Assembly: GCF_002954455.1 (NCBI RefSeq)
Contig: NZ_MSCC01000001.1
Span: 1,702,150 to 1,753,058, forward strand
Direction of reading: 5' to 3'
Length of the DNA stretch: 50,909 nt
Source: Photobacterium aquimaris
Lineage (GTDB): Bacteria; Pseudomonadota; Gammaproteobacteria; Enterobacterales; Vibrionaceae
Shown one piece after another: positions 29,161 to 36,921 of this stretch. Below the pieces are notes generated by a model. That model did not search any database. It had not been told where the DNA came from and was given only the letters and a program-made list of their open reading frames with translations. The first letter of the stretch is position 1; the number at the start of each line of letters is the position of its first letter. A program made the position numbers and the translations under genes.

Positions 29161-29386
29161 TTATAACCGTGCCTTAAAAAAACGTACTCATCTTGTGAGT
29201 GGCTATTCTACCTGTGAGGGCGATTAAGTCCAATTTTGGGAGATAAATCACAGCCTGCAATAGGCCTTAATTACTTTTTATCTGCAAACAATTTATTCAA
29301 ATATTCCTTCTTTGAATAAATATCGATACTATGAGTCCATTAATATATTTTACTGATTCATCGTGATAATAAGGATAAAAACAATA

Positions 29387-29575
29387 ATGACGACTCAACC
29401 ACAACTGACAGAAGCACAGAAATCAGCCATTGAAGAAATGGTTATTAACCGCGTTAATGCAATGAACAATGATGCCGTTTTATGTGAAGCGATTGATAAT
29501 AAAGTCCACAGCATGGAAGAACATTTAAAAGCTTACTTTCATGAGCGATTTCATTTCCACCGCAATAAAGCATAA
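29387..29575 (+). CDS. Small conserved-looking hypothetical protein
   Basis: A 62-residue protein; the frame extends to a GTG at 29363, but the ATG at 29387 has AAGGA 11 bases upstream and fits better. It is rich in Glu, Asn and Ala in the first half (TEAQKSAIEEMVINRVNAM), with a His/Phe-rich end FHERFHFHRNKA. The first 45 residues are likely helical. No membrane segment or known domain. A strong terminator follows, so this is probably a real monocistronic gene of unknown role. Confidence 0.6.
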   Translation: MTTQPQLTEAQKSAIEEMVINRVNAMNNDAVLCEAIDNKVHSMEEHLKAYFHERFHFHRNKA

Positions 29576-29621
29576 TAAAAACCAGACAAAAAATTTTTAA
29601 AAACAGGCACTAACTGATCAT

Positions 29622-29664
29622 TACATTTGAGCTTTAATAGCACTTGTTAATGATCAGTTTTTTA
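29622..29664 (+). terminator. Terminator after the 62-residue protein gene
   Basis: AACTGATCATTA (29622-29633) pairs with TAATGATCAGTT (29648-29659), followed by a T-tract. Confidence 0.8.
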
Positions 29665-29867
29665 TTTCGCTACATATTGCTGACCTTTGTTGTTCTAAAA
29701 CCCCGTACTCATACCAATCAGCCTACCTTCAAATAACCAAAAACAGACAATTAATACACAAGAACATCACAATGAAGCAAAAAACACCAGCTATTGTTTA
29801 TAAGCCATAGAATGAAACTGTTTATTGTGTAAAATATAGTCTTCTGCACTCCAACTTTGTTTTTACC

Positions 29868-30518
29868 ATGATTGATTTAAATATATTACCGCTTTACCTC
29901 ACTGCCGTGATCGCCTTATTGCTTATTCCTGGACCAGACATGTTACTCATTGCGAGTTCAAGTTTAACTTACGGTCGAAAAGTCGGTATTTATGCAAGCT
30001 TAGGTAACGCTACCTCAGGTATTTTATTAACAATTTTAGCCGCTCTGGGTGTATCTGCACTGATTGCAATGAATCCAATCGCATTGCATGTTTTACGTTT
30101 AGTCGGTGGCGCTTATTTATTAAAAATGGGCTGGGACTGTATGCGTACTCATCCTGATGACGCACCTCAAGAACTAGAACATTGCAATAAAATGGCATCA
30201 ACGCTATATCGCCGCGCGGTGTTTACTAATTTACTCAACCCAAAAGCACTGATTTTCTTTGTACTGTTTTTACCACAGTTTGTTTCTACGCACGTAGCGA
30301 CATCGTCTGGCGAGCAAATGCTAGTACTTGGACTATTGTTAAATGTTTTAGGGTTATTATTTAATCTATTTTTAGTAACGACTATCGGTGTATTTGGACA
30401 ATCATTATTAAAGAATGAAAAATTCCGCAATAACCAACATAAATTCATGGGATTAATATTCTTTGTTCTTGCTATTTGGTTATTAGCGTCACAACTACCG
30501 ACACCACCAAGTATGTAA
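29868..30518 (+). CDS. LysE/RhtB-family amino acid exporter
   Basis: A 216-residue inner-membrane protein with about six hydrophobic segments. The family start LIPGPDMLLIASSSLTYGRKVG (near residues 18-40), GGAYLLKMGWD and NPKALIFFVLFLPQFV are the hallmarks of the LysE/RhtB translocators, which export amino acids such as homoserine, threonine or lysine, or derivatives like homoserine lactone. The substrate cannot be assigned. It stands alone, with its own terminator, so no neighbour hints at its cargo. It is preceded by about 200 bases of AT-rich sequence with no clear feature. Confidence 0.85.
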   Translation: MIDLNILPLYLTAVIALLLIPGPDMLLIASSSLTYGRKVGIYASLGNATSGILLTILAALGVSALIAMNPIALHVLRLVGGAYLLKMGWDCMRTHPDDAPQELEHCNKMASTLYRRAVFTNLLNPKALIFFVLFLPQFVSTHVATSSGEQMLVLGLLLNVLGLLFNLFLVTTIGVFGQSLLKNEKFRNNQHKFMGLIFFVLAIWLLASQLPTPPSM

Positions 30519-30545
30519 GTTATTATTGATAACTATGTTTCCAAC

Positions 30546-30576
30546 AAAAAATGCCATTAATTGCAGTGGCATTTTT
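30546..30576 (+). terminator. Terminator of the LysE-type exporter gene
   Basis: AATGCCA (30550-30556) pairs with TGGCATT (30567-30573), then TTT. Confidence 0.7.
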
Positions 30577-30767
30577 ATAAAATACGTTATATATCTAAAA
30601 AAAAATGACTAAAAATAGGGTATTAGAGGAAATAAATGAATAGGTAACAAGCTAAATTTATATGAGAATAATTAGTCTATAAAATTTGACTTGAATTTCA
30701 CACTAAAAAACCTCATATACATACCTTATAGATGTGCTGCGCACGCTTACCTTTTCATTTCTTTTAT

Positions 30768-30815
30768 TTAATGCGCACCACAATATTACGCCCAATATGT
30801 TGGGCGCATTAAGGA
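30768..30815 (+). promoter_or_regulatory. Structured leader with two competing hairpins before the CARF-nuclease gene
   Basis: Two stems share three bases. The inner one pairs CGCCCAA (30789-30795) with TTGGGCG (30800-30806). The outer one pairs TTAATGCGC (30768-30776) with GCGCATTAA (30804-30812). They overlap at 30804-30806, so they compete at that point. The outer arm reaches the Shine-Dalgarno AAGGA (30811-30815). This could gate translation of the gene; no ligand or protein is known. Confidence 0.4.
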
Positions 30816-30820
30816 TTATT

Positions 30821-31987
30821 ATGATTACTCACGTTGGCATTATTGATCAGGATCCAGTCCGTCTGATCACTCCATTATTAGACGAAGCAGTACCTGCAGA
30901 TAAAATGGTGTTTATTGGTACTGAACAACAACAAAAACAATACGATCGCCTCGCTTCTATTTTGATTCCACGAAACATTATTGTTGAATTTTTCATCATT
31001 CCCGACATTATCAATGTCACCCAAATTCGACAACGCCTTAACCAACTAGCTGACCAATTAAAACAAGACAGCCGCGATGTATGGTTCAATGCAAGTTGTG
31101 GTTTACGTCACCGCTTATTGTCTGCTTATGAAGTCTTCCGCTCTTTCCATTGGCCTATCTACGTCATAGAACCTTTCAGTGATGAAATGTGTTGGTTATT
31201 CCCTAATGACCGAGAACAACAACAAGTTCAAGATCGTATTCAAATTACTGACTATTTAACAATCTTTGGTGCTCGCTGTGAGTTATCTGATAATCCAATG
31301 CCAGAATCGCTTAACGACCAGTTATGGGAATTAGGTCAACGTTGGGCGAGTTCTGCATTAGAATTAGGCCCAGGCTTAGCAACACTTAATTACCTTGCAA
31401 CAACATGCCGTAAAGAACAAATATTGCATGTTGAGCTCAGTGAAAAACAGCAAGGCTATAAAGAACTCGGTACATTACTGACAGATTTAGAAGAAACAGG
31501 TCTGGCGACATACCATGATGGTATTTTGACATTTAAGCATGAAGAAGCACGTCGATTTGCTAATGGCGAGTGGCTAGAAAGTCTGGTTCATAGCACTGTT
31601 CGCGCTATTCAAAATAAACTGCCAACCATTCAAGATCACTCTTTAGGTGTGCAAGTTTATCGTAAAATTGGTGAGCGTGAAGTACGAAATGAACTTGATG
31701 TAGCAACCATCGTTAACAATAAGCTTCATATCATTGAGTGTAAAACTAAAGGTATGCGTGATGATGGTGATGATACGTTATACAAGCTAGAATCATTACG
31801 AGATCTGCTTGGTGGTTTACAAGCACGCGCAATGCTTGTCAGTTTCCGTCCTTTACGTCATCACGATTTAGTCCGCGCACAAGATTTAGGCTTAGCGATT
31901 ATTGGTCCTGATCAACTTGGTGATCTATATACTCACCTTTATGATTGGCTTAAAGGTGCCGGCGGCGAAGCACATAATCCAGCGTAA
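30821..31987 (+). CDS. DUF1887 protein: CARF domain plus PD-(D/E)xK nuclease (Card1/Can2-like)
   Basis: A 388-residue protein. The frame is open to 30734, but the ATG at 30821 has AAGGA six bases upstream and starts directly with the first CARF strand (MITHVGIID). Residues 1-140 are a CARF-like Rossmann domain with the loop NASCGLRHR (90-98) where Card1, Can2 and Csm6 relatives usually show N-x-T-G-G-T-K. A winged-helix-like linker (about 165-250) follows, then the restriction-endonuclease fold with Glu291 and Asp293 in NELDVA and Glu306/Lys308 in IIECKTK. Card1 cuts nucleic acid when bound to cyclic oligoadenylate. A Vibrio cholerae relative (VC1899) of known structure is also chromosomal. 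No CRISPR array or cas gene is in the window. Confidence 0.88.
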   Translation: MITHVGIIDQDPVRLITPLLDEAVPADKMVFIGTEQQQKQYDRLASILIPRNIIVEFFIIPDIINVTQIRQRLNQLADQLKQDSRDVWFNASCGLRHRLLSAYEVFRSFHWPIYVIEPFSDEMCWLFPNDREQQQVQDRIQITDYLTIFGARCELSDNPMPESLNDQLWELGQRWASSALELGPGLATLNYLATTCRKEQILHVELSEKQQGYKELGTLLTDLEETGLATYHDGILTFKHEEARRFANGEWLESLVHSTVRAIQNKLPTIQDHSLGVQVYRKIGEREVRNELDVATIVNNKLHIIECKTKGMRDDGDDTLYKLESLRDLLGGLQARAMLVSFRPLRHHDLVRAQDLGLAIIGPDQLGDLYTHLYDWLKGAGGEAHNPA

Positions 31988-32014
31988 TAAATTGTTATAA
32001 AAAGAACTGTGATC

Positions 32015-32044
32015 AAAAAAGGCCTTCTTGAAAGGCCTTTTATT
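32015..32044 (+). terminator. Terminator of the CARF-nuclease gene
   Basis: AAAAGGCCTT (32017-32026), loop of five, AAGGCCTTTT (32032-32041), then ATTT. Confidence 0.85.
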
Positions 32045-32086
32045 TAAATCAAATATTAATTCTCGCTTGATGCTGTTTAATACCAC

Positions 32087-32317
32087 TTATCCAAGTCGAT
32101 TAAACACAATCCCAGCAGCTTGTGGTTTCTGCGAGTGATGTTGACCGTCATCTAATACTAAAGTAACCGTCGTCGTGTTCTCACCCACTGTTGCAATAAT
32201 ATCTCTTACAACAAACACATCACCTAAATAAGCAATTTTCATCTGTAATACAGGAGAAATAGGCAATGCCACAGTATCTTGATGTCCATTCGGAAAGGTA
32301 ATTTTATAATCAATCAT
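32087..32317 (-). CDS. Small hypothetical beta-rich protein
   Basis: A 76-residue protein with alternating hydrophobic strands (YKITFPNGHQDTVALP, VFVVRDIIATVG, TTTVTLVLDDG), suggesting a compact beta barrel. No membrane segment or signal peptide. The composition is protein-like throughout and it is on the opposite strand to the CARF gene with a shared terminator between. I do not recognise a family. Confidence 0.55.
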   Translation of the reverse strand: MIDYKITFPNGHQDTVALPISPVLQMKIAYLGDVFVVRDIIATVGENTTTVTLVLDDGQHHSQKPQAAGIVFNRLG

Positions 32318-32490
32318 ATCTATAATTTCACTCAGTAAAACGAAGAACTATTCTACATTAAATAAAAATGAATGGTTAAATTCCTAACTAATTAATATAT
32401 TTATAATTAATAATGGCAGTGGCTATTTTCTGTTATTAATTGTTCACATTCAACATTATAACATCCACGTTACGAATAAAATTAAAACGA

Positions 32491-32526
32491 AAAAAACCGA
32501 CACTTCATAATAAGCATCGGTTTTTT
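32491..32526 (-). terminator. udp terminator
   Basis: CCGACACTT (32497-32505) pairs with AAGCATCGG (32512-32520) using two G-U pairs; the minus strand continues into T residues, and the plus strand also ends in T6. Confidence 0.75.
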
Positions 32527-32570
32527 AGAGTCTATATCTGTACTATTAATTACATTTAGTACGTATATAT

Positions 32571-33338
32571 TTATTTAGTAAGCATCTGACGCGCAGCTTC
32601 AACAACAATTTTAATTGAACGAGCTTCAGTTTCTTTTAGTGTTGCGTGATCAGGGATTTCTTTTTGAGTACGGTTAATGATAACACCCGCAACACAACCT
32701 GCACGTAAACCAGAACTTGCACACATAGTTAATAGTGTTGCAGATTCCATTTCAAAGTTAAGTACACCCATTTCCTGCCACTCTTTCATCGAGCCTTGGA
32801 AACGACGTACAACACGGCCAGAGAATGTGTCGTAACGCTCTTGACCTGGGTAGAAAGTATCACTAGAAGCGGTTACACCTGTGTGTACAGTCGCACCAGC
32901 ATCATCACATGCTTGCTTCATCGCTGTCGCGACAGTGAAATCAGCAACTGCTGGGAATTCCATTGGTGCAAAGTGAAGACTTGCGCCATCAAGACGAACA
33001 GAACCTGTAGTTACAATCATATCACCAGGATTGATATTAGGTTGAATAGCGCCAGTTGTACCAACACGTAAGAAAGTCGTCACACCAAGTTGTGCTAATT
33101 CTTCAACTGCGATAGAAGTTGAAGGACCGCCAATACCCGTAGAACAAATGACTACAGGCTTACCATCTAGTTGCGCACGGTATACGGTGTATTCACGTGC
33201 ACTTGATAAGAACTCAGGGTTTTCCATTAGGTTGGCAATTTTTTCTACACGAGCAGGATCACCAGGGATAATCGCTAATTCAGCGCCATTTAGATCGGCT
33301 TTATTAACACCTAGGTGGAACACTTTATTGTCAGACAT
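32571..33338 (-). CDS. udp: Uridine phosphorylase
   Basis: A 255-residue cytosolic enzyme that splits uridine with phosphate into uracil and ribose-1-phosphate. The frame extends 13 codons upstream, but the ATG at 33338 is preferred: AAAGGG precedes it and [15 protein letters not shown] is the usual start. The phosphate-binding [42 protein letters not shown] and the base/ribose-binding FEMES are all present. It is a single gene with a long leader and a two-site CRP promoter like that of E. coli udp. Confidence 0.95.
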   Translation of the reverse strand: MSDNKVFHLGVNKADLNGAELAIIPGDPARVEKIANLMENPEFLSSAREYTVYRAQLDGKPVVICSTGIGGPSTSIAVEELAQLGVTTFLRVGTTGAIQPNINPGDMIVTTGSVRLDGASLHFAPMEFPAVADFTVATAMKQACDDAGATVHTGVTASSDTFYPGQERYDTFSGRVVRRFQGSMKEWQEMGVLNFEMESATLLTMCASSGLRAGCVAGVIINRTQKEIPDHATLKETEARSIKIVVEAARQMLTK

Positions 33339-33448
33339 AATGATACCCTTTAAATTTAACCGCTCTGTTGTAGGCACAGAGATGGATAATTATCGTTAAT
33401 TTTTATTATTTGACAGCAAACGTAATACGCAACATAACAACAACGTCT

Positions 33449-33563
33449 GTCAAAAACTATTGTAACGATAACGGAAGCTGAAACTGTTTTTAGTGAGTTA
33501 AATCACATTAAATGAAAGCAATGAAATTTTTCGTTACAAATTAACAAGATCTAGATCACAGTA
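33449..33563 (-). promoter_or_regulatory. udp promoter with two CRP sites 53 bp apart (CytR-type architecture)
   Basis: Site 1 (33489-33510) has AGTGA-N6-TCACA, centre 33499.5. Site 2 (33542-33563) contains GATCTAGATCACA, 13 bases identical to the CRP consensus, with a weak other half; centre 33552.5. The 53-base spacing equals the classic deo/udp arrangement where CytR binds between two CRP dimers. A TACAAT (33464-33459, minus strand) or an overlapping TATCGT (33470-33465) could be the -10; the latter would put site 1 at -41.5. Confidence 0.7.
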
Positions 33564-33653
33564 AAACGTTTTCCTATCGACCTCATCACAAAAATTTAGC
33601 AACGTTCGCCTAACGTTTAGCTTGTCGATTACACGACCAATTAACGATACAAT

Positions 33654-33686
33654 AAAAAAGCAGAATAGTGTTTACCTATTCTGCTT
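33654..33686 (-). terminator. zntA terminator
   Basis: AAGCAGAATAG (33658-33668) pairs with CTATTCTGCTT (33676-33686); on the minus strand the stem runs into TTTTTT. Confidence 0.85.
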
Positions 33687-33724
33687 ATCATTATTATGCT
33701 AATTATTGTCGTCGATGGATCCCG

Positions 33725-36283
33725 TTATTGCTTTGGCTTAAAACGCAATAATCGCAGCGCATTTAATGTTACCAAAGCGGTGGCACCGCTATCAGCTAAC
33801 ACCGCAACCCATAGCCCTGTCACACCAAGTAAAGTAGTCACTAAGAATACTCCTTTAAGACCTAATGCCAGACCGATATTCTGACGAATATTATTTAAGG
33901 TCGCTCGCGATAATTCAATCATTACCGGTAATTCAGCTAAACGGTTATGAGTAATGGCAGCGTCGGCAGTTTCAAGTGCGACATCAGTACCGCCCCCCAT
34001 TGCAATACCAATGGTTGCGGTTTTCATTGCTGGCGCGTCATTAATACCATCACCAATCATCGCCACACTCTGTACGTCATTCAACTTACGAATTTCAGAG
34101 ACTTTGTCAGCCGGTAATAAACTTGCGCGGTAATCAATATTGATTTCTTTCGCAATCGCTGCTGCTGCACGCGCATTATCGCCAGTAAGCATCACCGATT
34201 TAATGCCTAACTTATTTAGCTTTTCAATCGCAATTAACGCATCGTCACGTAAATTATCACGCCACGCTACTAAACCAACAGGTTGTAAATTACGAACAGC
34301 AACCACTAAGGTTTTACCTTCATTTTCTAACGCTGTTGCTTGCTGCTGTTGCGCATCTGTTAGTACAATATCTTGTGGTAAACGATCAGCGGCACACAAT
34401 AAGAACTTATCGCCTTCAGTTATACCTTGAATACCACGCCCGACTAAGGTTTCACGCTCAGTTGCTTCAACAACCACAAGCTGCTGTTGTTGAGCATGAT
34501 TCACCACCGCTTTTGCCAGTGGGTGTAAAGAACCCGCTTCAATCGCTGCCGCTTGACGTAATAATTTATGGTCATCGTTATCCCAACAAATCATGTCGGT
34601 AACAACAGGCTTACCTTCCGTTAGCGTGCCCGTTTTATCAAACGCAACCACTTCAATATGACCCAGTTGTTCTAACGCAGCACCACCTTTAATCAACGCA
34701 CCACGACGTGCCGCTGCCGCTAAACCAGATGTAATTGCCGCAGGTGTTGAAATAACTAATGCACACGGACAAGCAATTAATAATAATGCTAAGCCCTTAT
34801 AAATCCATTCATCCCAAGATTGACCAAACACCAATGGCGGAATCACAACCACTAATGCTGCTAATAAAATCATACTTGGTGTGTACCAGCGACTAAATTT
34901 ATCAAGAAAACGTTCAAGAGGTGCTTTACGAGATTCAGCATCTTCAATCATATGTAATATACGATCGATCGCATTATCACCTTGAGCTGAAATAATAGTT
35001 AAGCGCACCACTTTATCAGAGGCCATGCTACCGGCCATGACTTTTTCACCAGGAGTACGTTCAACAGGAACAGATTCACCTGTTAATGCACTTTCATCAA
35101 AACTAGCTATAACATCAAGTACTTGACCATCAGCAGGTAAACGCTCACCCGGCACAACTTCAATCACATCACCCGGTTTTAATTCAGCAGCAGCCCGTTT
35201 GGTTTTCGTTCCATCAGCTAAAATAACAGTTGCTTCTTCTGGCACTAAATCCATTAATGCTTTTACACCACTACGTGCACGTGAAGCTGCATAACCTTCA
35301 AGCTGCTCACCGATTAAGAACAGTAGAATCACCATTGCGGCTTCTGCTGTTTCACCAAGATATAACGCCCCGATAGCAGCAACAGACATTAATGTTTCAA
35401 TCGAAAACGGTGTGCCAGATCTCGCTAAAACAACCGCTTTTTTCAATATAGGGAATAAACCGACAATTGTCGTCAACGTAAAGGCTAATAGCCCAGCTTC
35501 AGCTGAAACAGTTTTATTTAATATAAAAGAAATCACCATCATCAATGCGATAATAATCACTGATAAATGCTGAATTAAAAAAGATTGGGTCGGTAAGTCG
35601 GCAGTTTTCGTGGTTGTAGAAACTAATGTAAAACCCGTTTGTTTAGATTTATTTTCTATTTCAGATTTTAGCGTTTCGACATCTGCTTGTTGATTATCAT
35701 GAATATTAACAATCAATTTTTCAGTGGCAAACATCACCTTAGCTGTATCGACTGCAGGTAGTGATATTACGGCTTTTTCAAGTTTAGCGGCACAGCTAGG
35801 ACAATCCATGCCTAACACTTTCCAGCTAAATGTTTTGCCGTGAGCATTATTGGTTAGAGAAGCTTCTAACGCTAATTCTTGTTGTTTACTCATGGTAGGT
35901 GCTGAACAACAGTGGCCACTATGAACATGCTCGCTATGATCATGTTTATGTATACCGTTATTATCAGCAGCTTGATGGTTATTTTTTACAACTGTGGTAT
36001 TACTACTAGCTACATGAGCACCAGTAATGGTAAAGCTTGGTTTTTTAGTGACACTATGAACAGCATCATTGGCCGATGTTGAGCAACAACCACTTACCGC
36101 GGGACCTTCAGTATCGTTATCACCATACCCTTCTGAGTCTTTATTGGTAGAGCAACACTCAGAGGTAACGCTTGAGCAACACTCCGTCGTCGCGGCAACA
36201 ACAGTAACGGTCGCTTTATTAGCAACCGTTGATTTGGTTGTATGGATATGATCTTTTTTATTATGACATTGAGCACACATCAT
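33725..36283 (-). CDS. zntA: Zn/Cd/Pb-exporting P-type ATPase with a Cys/His-rich N-terminus
   Basis: An 852-residue P1B-type ATPase that pumps Zn(II), Cd(II) and Pb(II) out of the cytoplasm. Visible parts: a heavy-metal-associated domain with GMDCPSCAAK (Cys161, Cys164), the membrane ion path CPC (505-507), the phosphorylated Asp549 in DKTGTLT, TGES in the actuator domain and GDGINDAP in the hinge. CPC with the HMA pattern fits ZntA. It is about 120 residues longer than E. coli ZntA (732): residues 1-130 carry CAQC, four Cys-Cys pairs (35-36, 43-44, 66-67, 125-126) and a His-rich run (112-124). A MerR-type promoter lies just upstream. Confidence 0.93.
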   Translation of the reverse strand: MMCAQCHNKKDHIHTTKSTVANKATVTVVAATTECCSSVTSECCSTNKDSEGYGDNDTEGPAVSGCCSTSANDAVHSVTKKPSFTITGAHVASSNTTVVKNNHQAADNNGIHKHDHSEHVHSGHCCSAPTMSKQQELALEASLTNNAHGKTFSWKVLGMDCPSCAAKLEKAVISLPAVDTAKVMFATEKLIVNIHDNQQADVETLKSEIENKSKQTGFTLVSTTTKTADLPTQSFLIQHLSVIIIALMMVISFILNKTVSAEAGLLAFTLTTIVGLFPILKKAVVLARSGTPFSIETLMSVAAIGALYLGETAEAAMVILLFLIGEQLEGYAASRARSGVKALMDLVPEEATVILADGTKTKRAAAELKPGDVIEVVPGERLPADGQVLDVIASFDESALTGESVPVERTPGEKVMAGSMASDKVVRLTIISAQGDNAIDRILHMIEDAESRKAPLERFLDKFSRWYTPSMILLAALVVVIPPLVFGQSWDEWIYKGLALLLIACPCALVISTPAAITSGLAAAARRGALIKGGAALEQLGHIEVVAFDKTGTLTEGKPVVTDMICWDNDDHKLLRQAAAIEAGSLHPLAKAVVNHAQQQQLVVVEATERETLVGRGIQGITEGDKFLLCAADRLPQDIVLTDAQQQQATALENEGKTLVVAVRNLQPVGLVAWRDNLRDDALIAIEKLNKLGIKSVMLTGDNARAAAAIAKEINIDYRASLLPADKVSEIRKLNDVQSVAMIGDGINDAPAMKTATIGIAMGGGTDVALETADAAITHNRLAELPVMIELSRATLNNIRQNIGLALGLKGVFLVTTLLGVTGLWVAVLADSGATALVTLNALRLLRFKPKQ

Positions 36284-36320
36284 CGTTCTCCTTGGGTGCT
36301 ATGAGATTTTACTACTGATC

Positions 36321-36352
36321 ACTATAAACCTTTGAGTTAAGTCCAAGGTCAA
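36321..36352 (-). promoter_or_regulatory. MerR/ZntR-type zntA promoter
   Basis: On the minus strand a -35 TTGACC (36352-36347) and a -10 TATAGT (36326-36321) are separated by 20 bases, the over-long spacer of MerR-family promoters. A 22-base dyad (36328-36349) with ends ACCTT and AAGGT lies between them, where a ZntR-like regulator would sit and twist the DNA when zinc binds. Confidence 0.8.
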
Positions 36353-36435
36353 GATAAATAGTGATAATTCACCACTTTTAAGTGATAATAATTATCATCA
36401 GCAAGTAAGCATATTTTTACACCCGCAGAGTTTAA

Positions 36436-36909
36436 TTAGTGTAAACGCCTTAAAACTGTTGTGTTATCAATCACATCCCCCCATAGGGTATAATCTAGCC
36501 CCATGTCAAAAATGTATTCTGTCACTAATGTTCGCACACAGTTCACCAGCACTTCTGCATCCCATGGCTTTTCAAAATAACTTTCAATACGTGCCTGATT
36601 GATAGCTGCAATAGTATCTTGATGGGTCGCTTGACCGGTTAATAACACCTTCTTAGTATGAATAAAGCGGCTATCATTGGCGACTGCCGTTAATAATTCG
36701 ACTCCACTTTTACCCGGCATCACGTGATCTGAAATAACCACCCCAATAAACTGACCTTCAGCATCCAGTTCATCCATTAAGGCTAATGCTTCATCCGCAG
36801 ACTCACAATCCTCCAATAAAAAAGAAGGTTCAAATAGTGCTAAGTCTTTTAATACTGCACTTAGCACTTCACGTTGATCGTCAACGCAAATAATCGTAAT
36901 TTTTTCCAT
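36436..36909 (-). CDS. Receiver-domain response regulator without output domain
   Basis: A 157-residue protein that is essentially one CheY-like receiver: acidic pair Asp10/Asp11, phospho-acceptor Asp61 in VVISDHVMPG, Thr91 in LLTGQ and Lys114 in YFEKPW. About 35 residues follow the receiver (TEYIFDMGLDYTLWGDVIDN) with no DNA-binding domain, so it probably acts by protein contact. Its start follows the kinase gene stop by 12 bases and has AAGGA upstream, so the two are co-transcribed and it is the likely partner of the kinase. Confidence 0.88.
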   Translation of the reverse strand: MEKITIICVDDQREVLSAVLKDLALFEPSFLLEDCESADEALALMDELDAEGQFIGVVISDHVMPGKSGVELLTAVANDSRFIHTKKVLLTGQATHQDTIAAINQARIESYFEKPWDAEVLVNCVRTLVTEYIFDMGLDYTLWGDVIDNTTVLRRLH

Positions 36910-36921
36910 AATAACCGTCCT

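Noticed and set aside
30821..31987. Search for CRISPR repeats around the CARF-nuclease
   Set aside because: No regularly spaced direct repeats of 24-40 bases were seen anywhere in the window.
32796..33399. Plus-strand frames inside udp
   Set aside because: They are antisense to a strongly conserved enzyme gene and have no coding signal.
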